Assembly: GCA_038148755.1 (NCBI GenBank)
Contig: JAYQWA010000008.1
Location: forward strand, 11,737-75,736
Length of the DNA stretch: 64,000 nt
Direction: 5' to 3'
DNA from: UBA5109 sp038148755
Lineage (GTDB): Bacteria; Pseudomonadota; Gammaproteobacteria; Pseudomonadales; Pseudohongiellaceae
Shown here: positions 16,724-25,429 of the stretch, in pieces
Layout: every line of letters begins with the position of its first letter
Position numbering within the stretch: position 1 is the first letter of the stretch
Notes under the pieces: model-generated
What the model saw: the letters and a program-made list of their open reading frames with translations, nothing else
What the model was told of the DNA's origin: nothing
The model's database searches: none
Made by a program: the position numbers and the translations under genes

Positions 16724-18046
16724 TCAAGCTTCAGCTGCGACTGTGATACTTTCTTTTTTAAGGCTTAATAGCATAAGCGAAATAGCCGCAATTAATGAAC
16801 CACATGCCATAAAGACAGCAACCGTCTGCAAGCCCAAACCAGCCTGAAACATGTAACCGGCAATAATCGGTGACAGGAATGCGCCTCCCCTGCCTACGCC
16901 AATAGCAAAACCGGTTGCGGTAGCTCGCACATGCGTCGGGAATGAAGTAGCAACCAGGGCATATAAACCAACAACACCAGCGTTAGTAAAAAATCCCGCG
17001 ATAGCTGCTGCCATCGAAAGTGTTCCAAGCTCAGAATAACCGCTGCCAAAGACAATGATAAGCGGAAAAGAAAGCAGCATCGAACCAATAGTCAGCCAAC
17101 GCAAACTGTAGCGTATGGCGATCAGGCCGAGTATTCCTCCACCGATAGCTCCTCCCAGATTGGCAGAAACCAATACTCTTGCTGCTGAACTGGGATCAAA
17201 TCCCATATCGACAACAATGGAAGGTGCCCACTTCAGAATGAAATAAAAGGTGGCAATATGCATGAAATAAGCAATGGTTATCAGGATAGTGGTCCGGATT
17301 AAAGCCGGTTTGAAAATATCACCAATGGCATGGTTTTTTTCTTCAGCGGTAAGTGCCGGAAGTGCCTGGACCACTGAGTGGCCCATGCGTTCCAACGCTT
17401 TATTAATTTTTTCCAAGGCACCATGGGGCTGCTTATCGGTCAAAAATGCCGGCGATTCCGGGACAAAAAACCAGACCAGCGGGATAAAACAGGCAGTGAT
17501 GATGGCGCCAAATTCAAAAACGATATTCCAGCTGTTATTGACCAGCAATCTGGCGGATATTTCTCCGCCGACTATCGCGCCGATCGGATAACCAATTGCC
17601 ATCAATGAAATACACAAGGTTCTGCTCTTTTTATTGGCAAATTCCGCAACGGTAGCATTAGTCGCTGCCAGCATGCCGCCGATACCCAGCCCGGTTATGA
17701 CACGCCAAATTGATAACTCCATAATGGAGCTCGATACAGATGCCATAGCCATGCCTACAACCATGAAAATGAGACAAATTAAAATCGTATGGCGGCGACC
17801 GATTTTATCGGCGAGACCACCAAGAGTAAAAGCACCGATACCCATGCCTAATAATTCCATCGACAAGACTATACCCAAGGCACCACGCTGGACTCCCCAG
17901 TCAGCGGCTATTCCGGGAGAAGCAAAACTGATGGACTGAATATCAAATCCATCCAGTGCATTCAGACCTATCGTGATTGCTACCGTTAAAATCTGCAACC
18001 AGGACATCGGGTTATCATTCAAAATTGCTCTGGGATCTTGGCTCAT
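16724..18046 (-). CDS. MFS transporter, aromatic acid:H+ symporter type
   Basis: 440 residues with twelve predicted membrane segments. The first segment carries LNALDGFDIQSISFA, the D-G-F-D motif of AAHS-family permeases such as PcaK, BenK and HcaK, and the loop between segments 2 and 3 has GGLADKIGRRHT. It probably imports a hydroxycinnamate or related aromatic acid across the inner membrane. It lies downstream of the hydratase/lyase and CoA ligase genes on the same strand, 21 bases after the ligase, so import and activation would be co-expressed. A GAGAG ribosome-binding stretch precedes the ATG. Confidence 0.88.
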   Translation of the reverse strand: MSQDPRAILNDNPMSWLQILTVAITIGLNALDGFDIQSISFASPGIAADWGVQRGALGIVLSMELLGMGIGAFTLGGLADKIGRRHTILICLIFMVVGMAMASVSSSIMELSIWRVITGLGIGGMLAATNATVAEFANKKSRTLCISLMAIGYPIGAIVGGEISARLLVNNSWNIVFEFGAIITACFIPLVWFFVPESPAFLTDKQPHGALEKINKALERMGHSVVQALPALTAEEKNHAIGDIFKPALIRTTILITIAYFMHIATFYFILKWAPSIVVDMGFDPSSAARVLVSANLGGAIGGGILGLIAIRYSLRWLTIGSMLLSFPLIIVFGSGYSELGTLSMAAAIAGFFTNAGVVGLYALVATSFPTHVRATATGFAIGVGRGGAFLSPIIAGYMFQAGLGLQTVAVFMACGSLIAAISLMLLSLKKESITVAAEA

Positions 18047-18067
18047 GATTTGCTCTCTTTTTTATAA

Positions 18068-19549
18068 TTATTTATTTATTTGATCTGTAAGCGCTGACTT
18101 AACAATTTTGCCATTGGCATTTCTGGGCAAGGCATCAATTAAACTGACATGCTTGGGAATTTTAAATCGCGCCAGTTTGCCATCCAGGCTTTTTATTAAA
18201 TCATCCAGGTCAATTTTATTTTCAGGCTTTGCCGCAACGACAAACAAATGCCCTACCTCTCCCCACTTTTCGTCGGGTCTGCCTATGACAGCGCATTCTT
18301 TTATGGCCGGATTATGTGCCAGTAAAGCTTCTATTTCCCCAGGGTAGACATTTTCTCCACCGGAGATGTACATATCTTTCAAACGGTCAACGATCCAAAA
18401 ATAACCTTCCTCATCACAAAGCGCAACATCTCCAGTACAAAACCAACCGTCATTCGTGAAGGCTTTGGCGCTGTCTTCCGGCCTGCGCCAGTATCCGGCG
18501 GCGACATTAGGGCCTTTTAACTGTAATTCCCCGGATTCGCCCGTTGGGCACGGCACCCCGTCAGTATTAGCAATTCGGGCTTTTACCCGCGATGTTGTAA
18601 TTCCGACTGATCCAGGTCGAGCAGCAATTAAATCAATATCCACAGGCATGCCGAAAACGGTTCCTGCTTCACTCATACCGAAGCCATTTGCTACCGGGAC
18701 CCCATCTGCAACCCAGTCCTGAATTTTCGCCTCTGCATAGGGTGCGCCTCCGGTGAAAAGCGCAGTTAGTCCCTTCAGCTTTTCCGGAGAATATGTCGGC
18801 TCGGCCTTGATTAAATCTGCCATGACCGGCACACAAAAATAATGGGTCACCGATAACTCTGGATCAGCCAAACGACTCAGCGTCCGTGCCGGATCAAACC
18901 CATCGGACACAATAAAAGTAGCACCCTGATAAATCGCCGGACGTACCGCCGTGATCAATCCGATAATGTGAAACATGGGCGCATCACTCATCACCACGCT
19001 GTGATTCTGCACACGACCAACCATCCCGAAGTTTATCGCTGTTTCAGCAAGATTATTTTCACTGAGCAAGGCGCCTTTGGGACGCCCGGAAGTGCCGGAG
19101 GTATATAAAATTAAAGAGGGCAAGTCGCTGTCAATCAAGGTATATAGCAATGCTTCAAGCGCAGCCGCCTGATTCAGGAAAGTCTGCAGATTCATGCCAT
19201 CGATGCCTGTATTTTCGAGTAATTCATCACCAATGATGAGTTTGGGTTCGGCATCTTCGATCAGCGAATTGATCTCTGTTGCTGTCAGGCGCCAGTTAAG
19301 AGGCACATAAATAGCCCCAACGCGGGCACAGGCAAAGTGCAGTGCTATCAGCTCAACTCGATTTTTAGCAAGACAGACAATACGATCGCCCTGCATTACC
19401 CCATTTTTTTTAAGTGCAGTTGCACAACGACCACAAATCAGATCAAGCTCAGCGTAAGTCCATTGTCGCTCACTCGCCAAATCAATGGCGACTACCTTGT
19501 CTGCCTGATAGCGAGCCTGGAAACCCAGTAAATCTGCTGCACCATTCAC
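18068..19549 (-). CDS. acyl-CoA synthetase, probable hydroxycinnamate-CoA ligase
   Basis: 493 residues, ANL superfamily. The ATP-binding loop is LILYTSGTSGRPKGALL. Later core motifs are GFGMSEAGTVFGMP, GWFCTGDVALCDEEGY, the hinge DRLKDMYISGGENVYPGEIE, and the C-terminal catalytic Lys in PRNANGKIVKS. It should form an acyl-AMP and then the CoA thioester. Position directly downstream of the hydroxycinnamoyl-CoA hydratase/lyase (15-base gap) supports ferulate or p-coumarate as substrate, as in FerA, CouL and HcaC systems; sequence alone does not prove it. Confidence 0.85.
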   Translation of the reverse strand: MNGAADLLGFQARYQADKVVAIDLASERQWTYAELDLICGRCATALKKNGVMQGDRIVCLAKNRVELIALHFACARVGAIYVPLNWRLTATEINSLIEDAEPKLIIGDELLENTGIDGMNLQTFLNQAAALEALLYTLIDSDLPSLILYTSGTSGRPKGALLSENNLAETAINFGMVGRVQNHSVVMSDAPMFHIIGLITAVRPAIYQGATFIVSDGFDPARTLSRLADPELSVTHYFCVPVMADLIKAEPTYSPEKLKGLTALFTGGAPYAEAKIQDWVADGVPVANGFGMSEAGTVFGMPVDIDLIAARPGSVGITTSRVKARIANTDGVPCPTGESGELQLKGPNVAAGYWRRPEDSAKAFTNDGWFCTGDVALCDEEGYFWIVDRLKDMYISGGENVYPGEIEALLAHNPAIKECAVIGRPDEKWGEVGHLFVVAAKPENKIDLDDLIKSLDGKLARFKIPKHVSLIDALPRNANGKIVKSALTDQINK

Positions 19550-19564
19550 CTGGTTAGCCTGTCA

Positions 19565-20392
19565 TTAAGATTTTTTTTGTTTGGAGAGGTCATACGAGCC
19601 AAGTCCTGGCTTGTAAGATTTTTCATCGATAAATTGGCGGATACCTTCTTTACGTCCTTCATTGTCATAACTATTGGCAGCTTCCTGAGCACGAACCAGA
19701 TAATCTTCAGCATTATCGTAAGTCATTTCTTTAACACGACGTACTGCATCTTTTGTTGCTTTAAGTGCGACCGGATTTTTTCCCAGCAACACATGACATA
19801 GCTCTGTAACTCGTGGCTTCAGCTGGTCAGCCGGAACCGCCTCATTGATTAGCTTCCACTCGGCGGCTTTTTTTGCATCTATATTTTCACCGGTCAGGGC
19901 ATGGTACATGGCGTCACGCATCGACATCAGATCAATCGCCACCTTGGTTGCACCACCACCAGGTAAAATCCCCCAGTTAATTTCACTTAAACCAAACTTG
20001 GCTTCTTCAGAAGCAATTGCCAGGTCGCAGGCAAACAAAGGGCCATAACCGCCACCGAAACACCAGCCATTCACCATGGCGATAGTGGGTTTCTGATACC
20101 AGCGCAGGCGACGCCACCAGCCATAAGATTCACGTTGCGCCTTACGGGTGCCGCCAAGTCCGGTGGCTTCTGTTTCACGAAAGTATTCCTTCAAGTCCAT
20201 GCCTGCTGTCCAGGCAGTCCCTTCACCGGTAAGAACCAACACGCCAACATCATCGTTAAATTCCAGCTCATCCAAAACCTCCATCATCCTGCGGTTAAGG
20301 GCCGGGCTCATGGCATTACGCTTTTCCGGGCGATTAAAACTGACCCAGGCAATTCTATCTTCAATCACGAAGCTAACTGTATCTGCTGACAT
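19565..20392 (-). CDS. ech: hydroxycinnamoyl-CoA hydratase/lyase
   Basis: 275 residues, crotonase fold. It hydrates and cleaves feruloyl- or coumaroyl-CoA to vanillin or 4-hydroxybenzaldehyde plus acetyl-CoA. The assignment is strong: NRPEKRNAMSP, AWTAGMDLKEYFRE, KPTIAMVNGWCFGGG and LSEINWGI follow the Pseudomonas fluorescens enzyme almost word for word, as does the ending KPGL. The catalytic Glu is Glu137 (Glu143 in P. fluorescens, from memory). The residue matching Ser123 there is Gly117 here (GGGYGPL against GGGFSPL). AAGGAATTG precedes the ATG. It is the first gene of the ech-ligase-transporter operon. Confidence 0.92.
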   Translation of the reverse strand: MSADTVSFVIEDRIAWVSFNRPEKRNAMSPALNRRMMEVLDELEFNDDVGVLVLTGEGTAWTAGMDLKEYFRETEATGLGGTRKAQRESYGWWRRLRWYQKPTIAMVNGWCFGGGYGPLFACDLAIASEEAKFGLSEINWGILPGGGATKVAIDLMSMRDAMYHALTGENIDAKKAAEWKLINEAVPADQLKPRVTELCHVLLGKNPVALKATKDAVRRVKEMTYDNAEDYLVRAQEAANSYDNEGRKEGIRQFIDEKSYKPGLGSYDLSKQKKS

Positions 20393-20414
20393 GGCAATTC
20401 CTTTCTTATTTTTT

Positions 20415-20462
20415 TAACAATTAATTGTTATCTATCATAACCTTCGTTATAGTCTTGTTCAA
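20415..20462 (-). promoter_or_regulatory. promoter and palindromic operator of the hydratase/lyase operon
   Basis: On the minus strand TTGAAC (20462-20457), a 17-bp spacer and TATGAT (20439-20434) form a good sigma-70 promoter. Just downstream, at the expected start point, lies a 16-bp perfect palindrome TAACAATTAATTGTTA (20415-20430). A second small inverted repeat, ATAAC-N4-GTTAT (20437-20450), overlaps the -10 and spacer. The layout is that of a repressed promoter; MarR proteins from 15250-16653 are the nearest candidates. The same intergenic region must also hold the divergent promoter for the esterase genes. Confidence 0.65.
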
Positions 20463-20562
20463 TAAAACTTTTTATCCCAAGGGCAAAAATGCCTGAATAT
20501 TAATTCAAATAATAATATAAACTGTTTCAAGCCTGAGAGAACAATAAAAGAAGAGGTAGCAG

Positions 20563-22356
20563 ATGAACCATAAAATAAACGTTTCACGCTTAAGTCCCGA
20601 TTTAAAACAATTATTAATTTTCCCTTTATTTTGTGCACTGGCCGCCTGTAGTAATGAAAATACCCAAGCACCCTCTGCTATGGAAACGCCAACACCTAAT
20701 GAATCACAAGCCACAGCCTCTGTGTTACCTGTCATGTCTCCAGCTGTTGGCACTAATCTATTAAATTGTGAAGAGCTGAGCTCACAATTTGTTTTTGAAC
20801 AGACTGCGCTCACTGAAGTTTCGCAAGTGCCTGCAGGAATGCTTGAAGGCTATCCTGTTGGCGAACACTGCCTGATCACCGGACAGATGAATCAGCGCGT
20901 CAGTGAAATTGATGGCAACTCTTATGCCATCGGTTTTGAAATGCGCCTGCCCGCTGACTGGAACGGACGCTTCTTTCATCAGGCTAATGGCGGTATTGAC
21001 GGTAGAGTTGCAACATCCATTGGCGGCATGCTGGGTGGCGGCCCTTTAAGTACCGCCTTGTCTGAAGGTTTTGCTGTCATCAATTCAGATGCCGGCCATC
21101 AGGGCCCAACACCTTTTTTTGGCATAGATCCGCAGGCACGGCTTGATTATGGTTACGCAGCTGTTGGCACGCTGACGCCGATGGCCAAGGCGCTGATTAC
21201 CAGTGCTTATGGTAAAGGGCCTGACCGTTCCTATTTTGCCGGATGCTCCAATGGCGGGCGTCATGCCATGATTGCGGCTGCGCGTTATGCTGATGAATAC
21301 GATGGCATACTGGCAGGAAATCCGGGGTTTAATCTGCCCCAGGCTGCAGTTGCTCAGCTTTATGCTGCGCAGCAATTCACGCTGGTCAGTACGACAGTAA
21401 ATGAGAATGGTGAGCCAGATATCAGTAGCGCGTTTACCCAGGCTGAAAGAGATTTGATTGCTGCTTCCATTCTTGAACAATGTGACAGCTTGGATGGCCT
21501 GGAAGATGGCATCGTGGCCAATCTGATGGCTTGTCAGGCTGCTTTTGACCTGGAGACGCATGTTCCGACCTGCACTGCAGAAAGAGATGGCAGCTGCCTA
21601 AGCGCTGAGCAGAAAACTGTGTATGGCAACATCATGAGCGGTGCCCGTAACTCTTCCGGAGAATTGATTTATTCAAGCTTCCCCTACGATGCCGGTGTCA
21701 ATAATTCCAATTGGGCATTTTGGAAATATGGCGCTTCACAGCGACTTGACCCAGGCTCAGTTGGTTTCATATTCAGCACCCCTCCCTTCGATTTTAACGA
21801 GTTTGTTGCCCAGAGCGGTTTACAGTTTGCGCTGAATTTTGACATGGATACTGACGCACCCAAGATATTTGCCACTGAAGGTATTTACAGCGAAGCGGCT
21901 ATGTCCTTTATGACGCCTCCAAACCCGACTGATTTGAGTACCCTGCGTGATCGTGGCGCCAAGATGATGGTTTTCCATGGCACCTCTGACGGCATATTTT
22001 CCTCTGACGATACCGCACGCTGGTATAACGAATTAAATGCCCAAAATGCCGGTAACGCAGATGAGTTTACTCGACTTTATCTGGTCCCGGGGATGAATCA
22101 TTGTGGCGGCGGACCCAGCACTGACCAGTTTGATATGGTCACTGCCCTGGTAAACTGGGTAGAACAGGGTGAAACACCTGATCGCATTATTGCCTCAGCC
22201 CGAGGTCCCGGCAACCCTGTATCGGTAAATGAAGAGCTACCCGCTGACTGGGCGCCTGACCGTACTCGCCCATTATGTCCTTATCCTGAAATAGCACGCT
22301 ACAACGGCAGTGGCGATATTGAAGATGCTGCGAACTTCAGTTGTGAAGCACCCTGA
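20563..22356 (+). CDS. tannase/feruloyl esterase family lipoprotein
   Basis: 597 residues. The N-terminus has a lipoprotein signal ending in LAAC. The alpha/beta-hydrolase has the tannase-family CS-D-HC arrangement: Ser229 preceded by Cys228 in GCSNGGRH, Asp476 in HGTSDGIF, His513 followed by Cys514 in PGMNHCGGG. The paired Cys residues are expected to form a disulfide beside the triad, which fits a protein outside the cytoplasm. It should cleave esters of ferulic, caffeic, coumaric or gallic acid. A paralogue follows 34 bases downstream, and the hydroxycinnamate CoA pathway is divergent to it, so release of hydroxycinnamates is likely. Confidence 0.9.
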   Translation: MNHKINVSRLSPDLKQLLIFPLFCALAACSNENTQAPSAMETPTPNESQATASVLPVMSPAVGTNLLNCEELSSQFVFEQTALTEVSQVPAGMLEGYPVGEHCLITGQMNQRVSEIDGNSYAIGFEMRLPADWNGRFFHQANGGIDGRVATSIGGMLGGGPLSTALSEGFAVINSDAGHQGPTPFFGIDPQARLDYGYAAVGTLTPMAKALITSAYGKGPDRSYFAGCSNGGRHAMIAAARYADEYDGILAGNPGFNLPQAAVAQLYAAQQFTLVSTTVNENGEPDISSAFTQAERDLIAASILEQCDSLDGLEDGIVANLMACQAAFDLETHVPTCTAERDGSCLSAEQKTVYGNIMSGARNSSGELIYSSFPYDAGVNNSNWAFWKYGASQRLDPGSVGFIFSTPPFDFNEFVAQSGLQFALNFDMDTDAPKIFATEGIYSEAAMSFMTPPNPTDLSTLRDRGAKMMVFHGTSDGIFSSDDTARWYNELNAQNAGNADEFTRLYLVPGMNHCGGGPSTDQFDMVTALVNWVEQGETPDRIIASARGPGNPVSVNEELPADWAPDRTRPLCPYPEIARYNGSGDIEDAANFSCEAP

Positions 22357-22390
22357 ATAATACGCGCTGACTATTTTTAACGAGGTAACC

Positions 22391-24136
22391 ATGAAGCAAA
22401 AAACACGTCTTTTATCTTCGAAGTCCGGCCTTAATAAACTGCTGCTTTTATCATTATCAGGCGTGCTGGCTGCATGCGGCGAAAATTCTACTGAGCCTTC
22501 TGTCGATACCGCAATGCCAGCTGAAACGCTGGCAGCGGCAGAAGTTGGTAATGGCTTGTTAACCTGTGAAGAACTGAGTGCACAGTTTACTTTTGATCAA
22601 ACCGTTATAACTGGAGTCTCAAGTGTTTCTGCTGGAATGCTTGAAGGATATACCGTTGGTGAACATTGTCTGATTACCGGTCATATGGACCAACGTCTCA
22701 GTGAAGTAGATGGCAACACCTATGCCATCGGTTTTGAAATGCGTCTACCTGCTGATTGGAATGGACGCTTTTTTTACCACGCTAATGGCGGTGTCGACGG
22801 CTTTGTCCGTGCGGCAACAGGGAACCTGGGTGGCGGACAAACGACAAGTGCCCTGGAATTAGGTTATGCAGTAATCAATTCTGATGCCGGTCATCAGGGC
22901 CCGGCGCCTTTTTTTGGGATAGATCCACAGGCGCGGATTGACTACGGCTACAATGCAGTTGCCAGACTCACCCCAATGGCTAAAAACCTGATTTCGACAG
23001 CTTATGGCAGAGGCCCGGAGCGATCTTATTTTGCCGGATGTTCAAACGGTGGGCGTCATGGCATGGTAGCCGCTGCACGCTATGCAGACGAGTATGATGG
23101 CATTCTTGCGGGAAACCCCGGCTTTAACCTGCCACAGGCTGCAGTCGCGCAACTTTATGCTGTACAGCAATTTACGCTGGTAGCGACTTCATTAAACGAA
23201 AATGGCGATCCGGATATTAGCAGTGCTTTCACTCAGGCAGAAAGGGACCTGATTGCAAGTAAAGTGCTGGAACGTTGCGATGGTCTGGATGGCCTGGTTG
23301 ATGGCATTGTCGCTGACAATATGGCATGCCGTACAGAATTTGAACTGGCTCGGGATGTGCCGACTTGCGTAGCTGAAAGAGATGGCACCTGTTTATCCGA
23401 TGCGCAGAAAACCGTGATGAACAATATTATGAGTGGCGCCCGCAATTCTGCTGGCGAAATGCTTTATACCAGCTTCCCTTATGACCCTGGAATGGCAGGG
23501 CAAAGTTGGGCGGGCTGGAAGTTCAATTCCTCACAAAGTCAGAATCGTGACCCAGGCGCAACGGCCGCAATTTTTACCGTCCCTCCTTTCGATATAGATG
23601 AATTCAGGGAAATGGGCGGCTATCAGTTTGCCATGAGCTTTGATATGGACAAAGATGCACCCAGAATTTACGGGGCTAACGAGTTATATACAGAATCCCC
23701 CATGTCTTTTATGACACCGCCTGATCCCTATAAATTGGACGGCTTGCAAGATGACGCCAAATTAATGGTTTACCATGGCATGGCTGATGGTGTTTTCTCA
23801 CCTGACGATACTATCCGCTGGTATTCTGAGCTCAATGCCCAACATGCTGGTAATGCTGACGACTTTGCCAGAGTCTATCTGGTGCCTGGTATGGGGCATT
23901 GTTCAAGTGGCCCAAGCACTGAGCAGTTCAACATGTTTGAAGCCCTGGTAGCCTGGGTAGAGGAAGGCATAGAACCTGACCGTATTATTGCTTCAGCCAG
24001 AAGCGATAATGATGAAATCCCAAGCGACTGGTCGGCGAACCGAACTCGCCCACTATGCCCTTTTCCGCAGGTGGCACGCTACAACGGTGAGGGTGATATT
24101 GAAGATGCCGCCAGTTTCAGTTGTGAAGCACCCTAA
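22391..24136 (+). CDS. tannase/feruloyl esterase family lipoprotein (paralogue)
   Basis: 581 residues, also a lipoprotein (LAACG). The triad is Ser218 (GCSNGGRH), Asp466 (HGMADGVF) and His503 (PGMGHCSSG) with flanking Cys217 and Cys504. It resembles the upstream protein over its whole length, with long shared stretches such as AIGFEMRLPADWNGRFF, so the pair arose by tandem duplication. The differences lie mainly in the lid regions around residues 345-420, where substrate choice is usually set. An AGGTAAC ribosome-binding site precedes the ATG. Same proposed role as its neighbour, perhaps with a different ester. Confidence 0.9.
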   Translation: MKQKTRLLSSKSGLNKLLLLSLSGVLAACGENSTEPSVDTAMPAETLAAAEVGNGLLTCEELSAQFTFDQTVITGVSSVSAGMLEGYTVGEHCLITGHMDQRLSEVDGNTYAIGFEMRLPADWNGRFFYHANGGVDGFVRAATGNLGGGQTTSALELGYAVINSDAGHQGPAPFFGIDPQARIDYGYNAVARLTPMAKNLISTAYGRGPERSYFAGCSNGGRHGMVAAARYADEYDGILAGNPGFNLPQAAVAQLYAVQQFTLVATSLNENGDPDISSAFTQAERDLIASKVLERCDGLDGLVDGIVADNMACRTEFELARDVPTCVAERDGTCLSDAQKTVMNNIMSGARNSAGEMLYTSFPYDPGMAGQSWAGWKFNSSQSQNRDPGATAAIFTVPPFDIDEFREMGGYQFAMSFDMDKDAPRIYGANELYTESPMSFMTPPDPYKLDGLQDDAKLMVYHGMADGVFSPDDTIRWYSELNAQHAGNADDFARVYLVPGMGHCSSGPSTEQFNMFEALVAWVEEGIEPDRIIASARSDNDEIPSDWSANRTRPLCPFPQVARYNGEGDIEDAASFSCEAP

Positions 24137-24174
24137 ACCACCTAAATAATTACTTGAATATTGAGGAGCAAGAA

Positions 24175-24714
24175 ATGACTAAATTCAAAATGCTTGTAGG
24201 CGTATTCAGCTTACTCGGCAGCTTTTATATCAGCAGCAGCCTGGCACAGGAGCAACCACAGGCACCTGAATTAACTTTTGCCTTTGAAGTACTGGCTGAA
24301 GTTGCTGATCCGACCGTGATTGGGACTTTGCCCAATGGAACGCGTCGCATTGTCGATATTCTGGGGGGTACTTTTGAAGGGCCGGGCATAAAAGGTCGGG
24401 TAGTTCCGGGAGGCGCTGACTGGCAAATTATCCGGGAAGATGGCTTTACTGATATTGATGCCCGTTACACGCTTGAAACTGATCAGGGTGATTTAATTTA
24501 TGTCTCCAATATCGGCATAAGACATGCGCCGCCGGAGGTGATGAGCCGGCTTAATGCGGGTGAAGTGGTCGATCAGTCAGAAATATACTTTCGTGCCGTG
24601 CCAAAGTTCGAGACCAGCGCACCGGAACTGGAATGGTTAATGAAATCTATCTTTGTCGCTACTGGTGAACGTTACCCCAATGGCGTTGTAATCCGTTTTT
24701 GGCGACTGCATTAA
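24175..24714 (+). CDS. exported DUF3237 protein (Sec signal)
   Basis: 179 residues from the ATG at 24175, preceded by GAGGAGC. A Sec signal peptide ends at SLAQ. The mature part is a DUF3237 beta-barrel domain, with LTFAFEVLAEV, GGTFEGPGIKGRVVPGGADWQ and REDGFTDIDARYTLET as the recognisable segments. DUF3237 proteins have no agreed biochemical role, but they recur near genes for aromatic compound breakdown. It follows the esterases by about 40 bases on the same strand, and a paralogue follows it. Confidence 0.8.
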   Translation: MTKFKMLVGVFSLLGSFYISSSLAQEQPQAPELTFAFEVLAEVADPTVIGTLPNGTRRIVDILGGTFEGPGIKGRVVPGGADWQIIREDGFTDIDARYTLETDQGDLIYVSNIGIRHAPPEVMSRLNAGEVVDQSEIYFRAVPKFETSAPELEWLMKSIFVATGERYPNGVVIRFWRLH

Positions 24715-24753
24715 GAACCAAATCATCACAATCAATAAAGCAGATTAACTATC

Positions 24754-25311
24754 ATGGCTAATAATAAGAATTCAGAATTAAAATTTAATCGTAGAGACAT
24801 GCTTATCGGCGCCGCTGGTTTAACAATAGCAGCAGGTGTCACAAATGCGCAGGATAAAGCAGAAGTTCCACCACTAGTTCCACAAATTCCATTCAACTTT
24901 CCTGAAACAGAATTTGTCTATGAAGCTATCGTCGACATTGAACCCGGTATAGATCTGGGTAATGGACCACTTGGACAAAGATCTATGGTGCCGATAACCG
25001 GTGGTACTTTTGAGGGGCCGAATATACGTGGCACGGTACTTCCGGGTGGCGCTGACCGCCAACTCGTCAGGGAAGATGGCGTTCGACTGTTAGATGCCTT
25101 ATATGAACTGCAAACCGATGATGGTGCAATTTTTACCGTGCGTAATCAGGTTATTTCACACCCTCAGCCAGGGCAGGTAAGGTTTTCATTCATACAGATT
25201 ACTGCACCGGAAGAATATAACTGGCTCAACCAATCTATTCACGTGGGAACGCTTGATAGTTTAAGACCCGAACGCCAAGCTGTTTTGGTCAGGGTATTCC
25301 GACTAGTCTAG
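24754..25311 (+). CDS. exported DUF3237 protein (Tat-like signal)
   Basis: 185 residues. The N-terminus has a twin-arginine motif, FNRRDMLIGAAG, followed by a mildly hydrophobic stretch and VTNAQ, so export in folded form by Tat is predicted. This contrasts with the Sec signal of its neighbour. The mature domain repeats the DUF3237 pattern: GGTFEGPNIRGTVLPGGADRQ, REDGVRLLDALYELQTDDG. The pair may be subunits of one complex or separate isoforms. Function unknown. Confidence 0.8.
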   Translation: MANNKNSELKFNRRDMLIGAAGLTIAAGVTNAQDKAEVPPLVPQIPFNFPETEFVYEAIVDIEPGIDLGNGPLGQRSMVPITGGTFEGPNIRGTVLPGGADRQLVREDGVRLLDALYELQTDDGAIFTVRNQVISHPQPGQVRFSFIQITAPEEYNWLNQSIHVGTLDSLRPERQAVLVRVFRLV

Positions 25312-25318
25312 TTAAAAA

Positions 25319-25351
25319 GGTCTTCTCCAGAACTCTTTCTGGTTGAAGACC
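25319..25351. terminator. nested hairpin, terminator-like
   Basis: GGTCTTC (25319-25325) pairs with GAAGACC (25345-25351), and inside it CCAGAA pairs with TTCTGG around a CTCT loop. It lies eight bases after the second DUF3237 gene. The A-run before it (25314-25318) gives a T-run only on the minus strand, so on the plus strand it would be a hairpin without a U-tract and may act in mRNA processing rather than intrinsic termination. Confidence 0.45.
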
Positions 25352-25429
25352 AGAATAGTTACTGGCTGATTCAATTAAGAGCTTTTATACTCTTAGCCTT
25401 ACCTCCTTAAAAAACCATAGGTAAGCACT

